From assembly GCA_965200435.1 (NCBI GenBank), contig OZ241337.1:1054001-1118000 (forward strand): a stretch of DNA of 64,000 bases, given 5' to 3'. The notes below the pieces were generated by a model. That model saw only the letters and a program-made list of their open reading frames with translations. It did not search any database and was not told where the DNA came from. Positions 57,950 to 64,000 of this stretch are shown in pieces. Both the position numbers and the translations under genes were made by a program. The stretch is from Bin75 sp965200435. Lineage in GTDB: Bacteria > Nitrospirota > Nitrospiria > Nitrospirales > UBA8639. The stretch's first letter is position 1, and the number at the start of each line of letters is the position of its first letter.

Positions 57950-60421
57950 ATGAACACGGGCCGTTCCACCACGTTTCCTGAAATTCACACCATGCCTATT
58001 CCTCAAGAGATTCAAGAGGAAATCGAAACGTTTGAAGATGAGGTCAAACGGTTGCAGGCCGGCGACGTCACCGGAGACCTGTTCAAGCCGTTCCGGTTGC
58101 AATACGGCATCTATGGGCAACGGCAGCCGGACGTGCAAATGGTGCGCATTAAAATTCCCTTTGGCGGCCTCACGTCCAATCAGGTGCGCCGTATCGCCGA
58201 ACTGGCCGAAACGTACGCCACCGGGGTTGGCCACGTCACGACCCGGCAGGACATTCAATTGCATTTCGTGCCCTTGCCGCAGGTCAGCACGGTCATGCGC
58301 AAACTCGAAGAAGTGGGGCTCACGACTCGGGAAGCCTGCGCCAACACGGTCCGCAACGTCACTGCCTGTCACTTGGCCGGCGTCTGCCAGGGTGAAGTCT
58401 TTGACGTGACCCCGTACGCGAACACCGTGGCGCGACATCTGTTGCGAAACCCGCTCAACCAAAGCCTGCCGCGAAAATTTAAAATTGCGTTTTCCGGCTG
58501 TCATCACGATTGCGCCATGACGCCCATCCACGACGTCGGCTTGTTGGCGAAGAAGGCCGAGGACGGCACAATCGGCTTTCGCATGGTGGTCGGGGGCGGA
58601 TTAGGGGCGGCCCCGCGCATCGCGCACCTGCTCCGGGAGTTTGTGCCCATGGATGACCTGATTCCGTCCATCGAAGCCGTCATTAAAGTCTTCGATAATC
58701 TGGGCAATCGCAAGAATCGCAGCAAAGCCCGCATGAAGTTCGTGATCGAGAAATTGGGGTTTGACGAATTTCGACGCCGGTGGGAGGCGGCGTATGAAGA
58801 GATGTTCGGCACCAAGCCGGCCCATCCGTCGTTGAAACTCCTCCCACACGCTGACCAAGCCCCCTTGATTGTGCCGGCGAAGCAGGGGACCAACGGCAAC
58901 GGCGGCCACCCTGACGGGACGACGGCCTCTTCGTTCGCAACTTGGCGGCGCACCAACGTGGTGAAACAACGGCAGGAAGGGTTTTCTGCGGCCGTCCTGA
59001 GACTGCCGACGGGCGATATTACCGCCGAGCAAATGCTGGTCGTCGCTGATCTGGCCCAACGCTTTTCCAATGGCAACGTTCGCACCACAATCGGACAGAA
59101 TCTGATTATTCGCTGGGTACCCGACGGACAGATGGAAGCCCTCTACCGGGAATTGGTCGCCCACGGGTTAGGACAGCCCGGCGCGAATAAAACCGAAGAC
59201 ATCGTAGCCTGCCCGGGGACCGATACCTGCGGTCTGGGGATCACCTCTTCCAAGGGCGTAGCCCGGGCCCTGGCCGAAGTCTTTCCGCCCGGTCAGGTTC
59301 CCGACGATTTGAAAGGAACCACGATCCATATCAGCGGTTGTCATAATTCGTGTGCCCAACATCATGTCTCGACCATCGGGCTGCACGGGGTGGGTAAACG
59401 CGTCGGAGACCACATCGCCCCGGTGTACGAGCTTCATCTCGGAGGGCGCGTCAACGGGACAGCGGAAGTCGGACACATGACGATCAAGCTCCCGGCCAGG
59501 AACGTCCCGTCTGCGGTCTCACACCTGCTCGACGTGTATCGACGAGACCGACAGGAAGGCGAAAGCCTGCACGCCTTTATCAAACGAGCGGGAAAGGCCG
59601 CGCTCAAGGAAGAACTGATCGGGCATTCCATTCTTCCGTCCTATGCTGAGGACCCTTCATACTACTTCGACTGGGAAGCGGAAGAGGAATTCTCGCTCGA
59701 AGACCTCGGTCCGGGTGAATGCGCCGGCGGTGCCATCGAGATGATCGACAATCGCATCCTGGAGGCCGAGCAGGAACTGTACCAGGCCCGCATTCTGGCC
59801 GAGAAGCATCAATTCGCCATGGCCATCAACAAGGCGTATCGGGCCGTGGTGGCCGGAGCCAAGGCCTTGCTCGTGACTGAAGGCATCGATCCGAACACCG
59901 ACGCCGACACGCTGGCGGAATTCGACCAGTTCGCCGACCGACAAAACGGGCTCATTCCTCAAATGTATCGCGGTATGGCCCGGACCATCAGCGACCTGGG
60001 TACCAAGGACAATTCCGCTGAATTCACGACCCGGAAAATGGCCTTTGCCAAAGGATTCGTGGAACACTGCCGGCAACTGACCGAAGCCATGGGCCAGGAT
60101 CTCAAGCTCGGCCTTGCCGAAGAGAGCCAAGCTGCGACGGAACCGGCTCCGGACGCGACGGCAGAGCAAAGCGAACCCGTTCAGGACGTGACCGTGCTGG
60201 ATCTTCGGGGGGTCATGTGCCCGCTCAATTACGTCAAAACTAAATTGAAACTCGAAATGATGGACGATGGAGAACGCCTGGAAGTCTGGCTGGATGCCGG
60301 AGATCCCATCAAGAACGTGCCTATGAGTCTTCGCAACGATGGACACAACGTGCTCGCCGAGGACCCCCTGGAAGTCGACGAGCAACATTTCAAGGTGCTG
60401 GTGGAAAAAGTCGAACGGTAA
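57950..60421 (+). CDS. siroheme nitrite/sulfite reductase fused to TusA
   Basis: An 823-aa fusion that most likely reduces sulfite to sulfide, judging from its cys neighbours. Two tandem siroheme/Fe4S halves: the first has C140-x5-C146 and C184-x3-C188 (HLAGVCQG, FSGCHHDCAM), the second C421-x5-C427 and C464-x3-C468 (CPGTDTCGLG, ISGCHNSCAQ). A helical HEPN-like region (about 600-690, AEQELYQARILAEKHQFAMA) follows, then a TusA domain (about 745-823, DLRGVMCPLNYVKTKLKLE with the CPxN sulfur-carrier Cys). Ordinary assimilatory enzymes keep the Cys set in one half only. Strong GGAGG before ATG 57950. Confidence 0.88.
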   Translation: MNTGRSTTFPEIHTMPIPQEIQEEIETFEDEVKRLQAGDVTGDLFKPFRLQYGIYGQRQPDVQMVRIKIPFGGLTSNQVRRIAELAETYATGVGHVTTRQDIQLHFVPLPQVSTVMRKLEEVGLTTREACANTVRNVTACHLAGVCQGEVFDVTPYANTVARHLLRNPLNQSLPRKFKIAFSGCHHDCAMTPIHDVGLLAKKAEDGTIGFRMVVGGGLGAAPRIAHLLREFVPMDDLIPSIEAVIKVFDNLGNRKNRSKARMKFVIEKLGFDEFRRRWEAAYEEMFGTKPAHPSLKLLPHADQAPLIVPAKQGTNGNGGHPDGTTASSFATWRRTNVVKQRQEGFSAAVLRLPTGDITAEQMLVVADLAQRFSNGNVRTTIGQNLIIRWVPDGQMEALYRELVAHGLGQPGANKTEDIVACPGTDTCGLGITSSKGVARALAEVFPPGQVPDDLKGTTIHISGCHNSCAQHHVSTIGLHGVGKRVGDHIAPVYELHLGGRVNGTAEVGHMTIKLPARNVPSAVSHLLDVYRRDRQEGESLHAFIKRAGKAALKEELIGHSILPSYAEDPSYYFDWEAEEEFSLEDLGPGECAGGAIEMIDNRILEAEQELYQARILAEKHQFAMAINKAYRAVVAGAKALLVTEGIDPNTDADTLAEFDQFADRQNGLIPQMYRGMARTISDLGTKDNSAEFTTRKMAFAKGFVEHCRQLTEAMGQDLKLGLAEESQAATEPAPDATAEQSEPVQDVTVLDLRGVMCPLNYVKTKLKLEMMDDGERLEVWLDAGDPIKNVPMSLRNDGHNVLAEDPLEVDEQHFKVLVEKVER

Positions 60422-60434
60422 ACAGGAGCCACTC

Positions 60435-61145
60435 GTGACGAAGCAAGAACGTATTTCAGCCAAAACCCTGCAAGAACTGAACCGGCGGTTTACGGATCGC
60501 TCACCTCAAGAGATCCTGACGTATGCCTTTGAACGGTTTTTCCCCCGGATGGTGTTAGCGTGCAGTTTCGGCGCCGAGGACGTGGCGCTCTGGGACATGA
60601 TGCATCGCATCAATCCGCAGGCCTCACTCTTTTATTTGGACACGGATTTCCTGTTTCCGGAAACCTATGACGTGCGAGACCGGCTGGTCGCCAGATATGA
60701 GATCCCGGCCGGCCGGATGATTCGGGTGACGCCGGACCTGACACCCAGCCAACAGGCGAGTCAGTTTGGGGATCTGTTATGGGTCCGGCAACCGGATCAA
60801 TGCTGCCAAATTCGAAAAGTGGACCCATTGACCAAAATTTTGAAAAACTATTCGGCATGGGTGACCGGCATCCGTCGCGACCAAGCCCCGACGCGTGCCA
60901 CCACGGACCTGACTGAATGGGACGCCAAGTTCGGCTTGGTCAAAGTGAATCCTCTTGCGGCTTGGACCAGCGATGAGGTCTGGGAATACATCAAAGCGCA
61001 TGACGTGCCCTACAACGCGCTGCATGAACAGCACTATCCCAGCATCGGATGCACCCACTGCACGTGGCCCGTTCAGCCCGGTGAGAATCCCCGGTCCGGG
61101 CGATGGCGGGATTTTGAAAAAACCGAATGCGGGCTGCATCAGTAA
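60435..61145 (+). CDS. cysH: assimilatory APS reductase (CysH family, Fe4S type)
   Basis: Reduces adenylylsulfate to sulfite with thioredoxin. 236 aa from GTG 60435 (AGGAGCC upstream). The PP-loop region LACSFGAEDVALWDMMHRI, the cluster motif CC-x80-CxxC (QPDQCCQIRK and GCTHCTWPV) and the C-terminal catalytic ECGLH are present. The cluster motif indicates APS rather than PAPS as substrate, which fits the absence of cysC so far. It follows the sulfite reductase by 13 bp. Confidence 0.94.
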   Translation: MTKQERISAKTLQELNRRFTDRSPQEILTYAFERFFPRMVLACSFGAEDVALWDMMHRINPQASLFYLDTDFLFPETYDVRDRLVARYEIPAGRMIRVTPDLTPSQQASQFGDLLWVRQPDQCCQIRKVDPLTKILKNYSAWVTGIRRDQAPTRATTDLTEWDAKFGLVKVNPLAAWTSDEVWEYIKAHDVPYNALHEQHYPSIGCTHCTWPVQPGENPRSGRWRDFEKTECGLHQ

Positions 61146-61218
61146 CCCTTTCTCCGAAGAAACACTTGGACCACCACGACGCCGCAACCGTCAATTTCAC
61201 CGACCGCAGCCGACGCTG

Positions 61219-62340
61219 ATGCACCACCTCATCACCAAAATCGGAAAAGGGCAACGAGGGGTCAAGGATCTCTCGTGGGAAGAAGCCAAGCAGGCCGCGG
61301 AGGATCTGCTGGAAGGCAACGCGACCCCTTACCAGGTCGGGGCTTTTTTGATGGCCATGCGGATTAAACTGGAAGGGGTCACGGAATTAGCCGCGTTCGC
61401 CTCGGCGACGCGAAGCTACGTGTCTCCACTCGCCGCTCCGGCCGGTCTCAACGTCGTTGACGTCCCGGTCTATGCCGAAAAACACAATACGTATCACGTG
61501 TGTCTGCCGGCAGCCATCGTCGCCGCCTCGACCGGGGCGGCCATCCTGTTGCACGGTCTCGACAATCCCGCGGCGCCCGCTGACCTGCCCCGGGTGCTGA
61601 CGCAACTGGGCATTCCTGCCGCGTTGCAGGACCAGGACCTTCTTGCCATGCTGCAACGAAACGGATTCGCCTACCTGGACCTCGCGTTGTACCATCCCCC
61701 TTTGGCAAAGTTACTGGTTTTGCGCGAACAACTGGGTGCCCAAAACCTGTTTCATCAAGTCGCCCGGCTGCTCAATCCCACACGAGCGCAATCGCAAGTG
61801 GTGGGCGTGGCCCATCCGCCGTATCTCGACAAGATCCCGGAAGCCGTGTCCTTGCTGAGGGGGCATCGACTCCTGGTCTTTCAAGGAGTGGAAGGATTTC
61901 CCGAACTGTCGATTGCCACCCCGACGGTCATGCGGGAGCTGCGTAACAACCGGGTGACTCCCTTGACCCTCGCTCCCCCGGACGTTCGGCTTCCCTTGGG
62001 CTCATTCCAACACATGGCCATTCTTTCCCAGTCCCTTCGAAGTTCAGAGCGCGTGTCCCCAACGGGAATCCCAGCCCAGGAGGCGGACATGATTCATCGC
62101 GTCCTGCACGGCCACGTCCGGGACCGGTTCCGGGATTGGGTTATCTATAACGCCGCCATGTTGCTCTATGCCGCGGGACAAGCCCATTCCATCGCCGAGG
62201 GCGTGCCCCTGGCGAAAAGAGCACTGGAATCTGGCGCGGCTGCGCAAAAGCTGGCGGACCTTGCTTCTTCCCCGGCCCTCCTGCAAGACGTATGGCAAAC
62301 TTCAAGACCACCTGAGCCACAAAAGGTCGTCCACACATGA
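61219..62340 (+). CDS. TrpD-like (anthranilate phosphoribosyltransferase family) protein
   Basis: A 373-aa protein with the family's N-terminal helical domain (LSWEEAKQAAEDLLEGNATP and YQVGAFLMAMRIKLEG) and the C-terminal alpha/beta domain. The TrpD phosphoribosyl loop KHGN and DGxDE motifs are changed (EKHNTYHVCLPA), so it is closer to YbiB-type DNA-binding homologues than to true TrpD. Its last codons overlap the cysD ATG (ATGAG), so it belongs to the operon. What it does in sulfate assimilation is unknown. Confidence 0.8.
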   Translation: MHHLITKIGKGQRGVKDLSWEEAKQAAEDLLEGNATPYQVGAFLMAMRIKLEGVTELAAFASATRSYVSPLAAPAGLNVVDVPVYAEKHNTYHVCLPAAIVAASTGAAILLHGLDNPAAPADLPRVLTQLGIPAALQDQDLLAMLQRNGFAYLDLALYHPPLAKLLVLREQLGAQNLFHQVARLLNPTRAQSQVVGVAHPPYLDKIPEAVSLLRGHRLLVFQGVEGFPELSIATPTVMRELRNNRVTPLTLAPPDVRLPLGSFQHMAILSQSLRSSERVSPTGIPAQEADMIHRVLHGHVRDRFRDWVIYNAAMLLYAAGQAHSIAEGVPLAKRALESGAAAQKLADLASSPALLQDVWQTSRPPEPQKVVHT

Positions 62341-63134
62341 GACATCTGCGACAACTGGAAGGTCAGAGCGTCTATATTTTTCGTGAGGCCTATAAACATT
62401 TCGATAACCTGGGCATGCTTTGGTCCATGGGGAAGGATTCCACGGTCCTCTTATGGCTGGCCCGCAAGGCCTTCTTCGGGCACGTCCCGTTTCCGCTTCT
62501 GCACGTGGATACCAGTTACAAGATTCCCTCCATGATCGAGTACCGGGATCGACTGGCCCGCGAATGGCGTCTGAATCTCGTGGTCGGACAAAACAAAAAA
62601 GCCCTGGCCGAAGGGATGAACCATGAACGGGGCCGGGTCGAATGTTGCACCGCGCTCAAAACCAACGGGCTTAAACTCTTGCTGGAGGAGAAAGGATACA
62701 CGGGCATCATCCTGGGTGTCCGCGCGGACGAAGAAAGCACACGCGCCAAGGAACGCTATTTCTCCCCGCGCGACAAAAACAACGATTGGGATTTCCGGGA
62801 CCAGCCTCCGGAACTGTGGGATCAATTCAAAACCTCGTTTCCGCCGAATACCCACATCCGGATTCATCCCCTGCTGGACTGGACGGAAATCAACATCTGG
62901 GAATACATCAAGCTCGAAAATATTCCCTTTATGGATTTGTACCTCAACAGGGGCGACGGCACGCGGTACCGGAGCCTGGGGTGCGCGCCCTGTACCTTCC
63001 CTATCAAATCCACCGCGTCCACGGTCGATGAAATCATCGAAGAGCTGCGCGCCACGAAGGTGGCCGAACGCGCGGGGCGCGCGCAGGACGAAGGCCGGGG
63101 CATGGAGTTACTCAGAAAAGATGGCTACATGTAA
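62337..63134 (+). CDS. cysD: sulfate adenylyltransferase small subunit CysD
   Basis: Catalytic subunit of ATP sulfurylase, making APS from sulfate and ATP. 265 aa, somewhat shorter than E. coli CysD at 302. PP-loop motif MLWSMGKDSTVLLWLARKAF, and HVDTSYKIPSMIEYRD, GVRADEESTRAKERYFS and RSLGCAPCTFPI are conserved. It overlaps its partner cysN by 14 bp. Confidence 0.96.
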   Translation: MRHLRQLEGQSVYIFREAYKHFDNLGMLWSMGKDSTVLLWLARKAFFGHVPFPLLHVDTSYKIPSMIEYRDRLAREWRLNLVVGQNKKALAEGMNHERGRVECCTALKTNGLKLLLEEKGYTGIILGVRADEESTRAKERYFSPRDKNNDWDFRDQPPELWDQFKTSFPPNTHIRIHPLLDWTEINIWEYIKLENIPFMDLYLNRGDGTRYRSLGCAPCTFPIKSTASTVDEIIEELRATKVAERAGRAQDEGRGMELLRKDGYM

Positions 63135-64000
63135 GACCGACGCAACCGGCGATATCCGGGACCGTATGAACATCGTCATCGTCGGTAGCGTGGACCACGG
63201 CAAGTCGACGTTGCTTGGGCGTCTGTATGCGGATACGGGCACTCTGCCGGAAGGCAAGGTCGAAAAAATTCAGGCGATCTGCAAACAGCAGGGCAAGGAG
63301 TTTGAATACGCCTTCCTGTTCGACGCATTCCTGGAAGAGCAGCAGCAGGGCGTGACCATCGATACGGCCCGCACCTTTTTCCACTGGGCGGGACGTCAAT
63401 ACATTATCATCGACGCGCCCGGACACAAGGAATTTCTGAAAAACATGGTATCCGGCGCGGCGCGCGCCGAAGCCGCCTTACTGTTGATCGATGCATTGGA
63501 AGGGGTCAGGGATCAATCCAAGCGGCACGGCCTGTTGCTCTCGATGCTGGGCGTGAAACAGGTCACCGTGGTCGTGAACAAAATGGACCTCGTGGAGTAC
63601 CGGCAGGAGACGTTTGCGCTCCTTGAAAAGGAGTATCGCGCGTTCCTGTCACAACTCGACGTCACCCCGCAGTTCGTGATTCCCGCCAGCGCCAAATGCG
63701 GGGATAACATCGCGACGTCCAGCCCGCACATGCCGTGGCACACCGGCCCCACGGTCCTGGAATCGCTGGCGCAATTTTCCTCGCAATCCGAAAAAACCGA
63801 GCAACCCCTGCGGTTTCCCCTTCAAGACGTCTACAAATTCGATGCCCGCCGGATCCTGACGGGACGCATCACGTCCGGGCGTCTCACCGTGGGCGACCAG
63901 TTGATTTTTTCACCGTCGAATAAAAGCGCGGTTGTGCAAACGCTCGAAGCGTTCAGCGTCGATCCACCGACCACGCAAGCCCAGGCCGGGCAATCCGTGG
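63121..64000 (+). CDS. cysN: sulfate adenylyltransferase GTPase subunit CysN (partial)
   Basis: GTPase that drives CysD. The first 293 codons are in the window. G1 VGSVDHGKSTLLGRLYADTG, G2 QQQGVTIDTARTFF, G3 DAPGHKEFLKNMVSGA and G4 VNKMD, followed by the start of the beta-barrel domain (FPLQDVYKFDARRILTGRI). A fused CysC kinase domain, common in this family, cannot be judged because the gene runs off the end. Confidence 0.96.
   Translation, partial: MATCKTDATGDIRDRMNIVIVGSVDHGKSTLLGRLYADTGTLPEGKVEKIQAICKQQGKEFEYAFLFDAFLEEQQQGVTIDTARTFFHWAGRQYIIIDAPGHKEFLKNMVSGAARAEAALLLIDALEGVRDQSKRHGLLLSMLGVKQVTVVVNKMDLVEYRQETFALLEKEYRAFLSQLDVTPQFVIPASAKCGDNIATSSPHMPWHTGPTVLESLAQFSSQSEKTEQPLRFPLQDVYKFDARRILTGRITSGRLTVGDQLIFSPSNKSAVVQTLEAFSVDPPTTQAQAGQSV

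Noticed and set aside
59657..60463. 268-codon minus-strand frame
   Set aside because: Antisense to the sulfite reductase-TusA fusion and follows its codon pattern.
1..64000. CRISPR arrays
   Set aside because: No regularly spaced identical repeats were seen; the repeats present are MITEs and hairpins at scattered positions.
1..64000. tRNA and rRNA genes
   Set aside because: I did not find a convincing T-arm with cloverleaf or any rRNA sequence by eye; a covariance-model search would be needed to exclude them.

Overview
The window looks like a bacterial chromosome segment around the replication origin. The gene set and order (mnmA, bactofilin, parB, parA, rsmG, mnmG, engB, smpB; then gyrA, gyrB, dnaN, dnaA, oriC, hisS, rpmH, rnpA, yidD, yidC, mnmE; later murJ, dtd, pdxB and a sulfate-assimilation operon) fit a Gram-negative-type bacterium. 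From family resemblance I lean towards Nitrospirota (Nitrospira-like), but no marker here proves it.

Layout. 1-1.4 kb: 5' part of the ATP synthase genes atpA and atpH (minus). 1.4-3.5 kb: a MITE and an IS481-like insertion sequence. 3.5-10.7 kb: minus-strand housekeeping and chromosome-segregation cluster with two perfect parS sites. 10.8-11.7 kb: a second, internally deleted IS copy flanked by a 5-bp target duplication. 11.7-21.2 kb: dciA, a membrane protein, gyrA-gyrB-dnaN-dnaA (no recF) and an A+T-rich oriC with DnaA boxes. 21.2-27.5 kb: a DsrE/TusB-like pair, hisS, and the divergent rpmH-rnpA-yidD-yidC-mnmE run. 27.6-31 kb: small accessory genes, an FG-GAP lipoprotein and a Phd/VapC pair. 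31.0-46.8 kb: a defence island. 46.8-50.6 kb: a membrane-bound spermidine-synthase-like gene, a TerB-domain protein, an Mrr endonuclease and a methylase remnant. 50.7-57.2 kb: murJ, dtd, two small conserved genes, bcp, pdxB, a HigA-like antitoxin and a decayed nuclease. 57.4-64 kb: Rrf2 regulator, fused siroheme sulfite reductase-TusA, cysH, a TrpD-like protein, cysD and the start of cysN, together an assimilatory sulfate-reduction operon behind a good sigma-70 promoter.

The defence island is the most interesting part. A Type I restriction-modification locus (hsdM, hsdS, hsdR) is spread over 15 kb. Between its genes lie a HEPN/MNT toxin-antitoxin pair, zeta and PIN toxin remnants, a TIR-STAND NTPase gene and an AAA+/subtilase (IetA/IetS-type) pair. 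The island is bracketed by two copies of the last 16 codons of the spermidine-synthase-like gene, which look like attL/attR at a gene 3' end. Pieces of hsdM and something like hsdR recur at the cargo junctions. Several island genes carry single lesions: one-base frameshifts in poly-A runs in hsdM and the TIR-STAND gene, and in-frame TAG codons in the HEPN, PIN and IetS genes. These could be decay, assembly error or switching.

Two short non-autonomous transposon families can be read directly from the sequence. Family A (three copies, imperfect terminal inverted repeats, 8-bp target duplications in every copy) and family M (four copies, all exactly 144 bp, TA target duplication). Family M is nested at the same site in two family A copies, and the third family A copy is the empty site. 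One nested copy splits the PIN toxin gene, and its removal in silico restores the frame.
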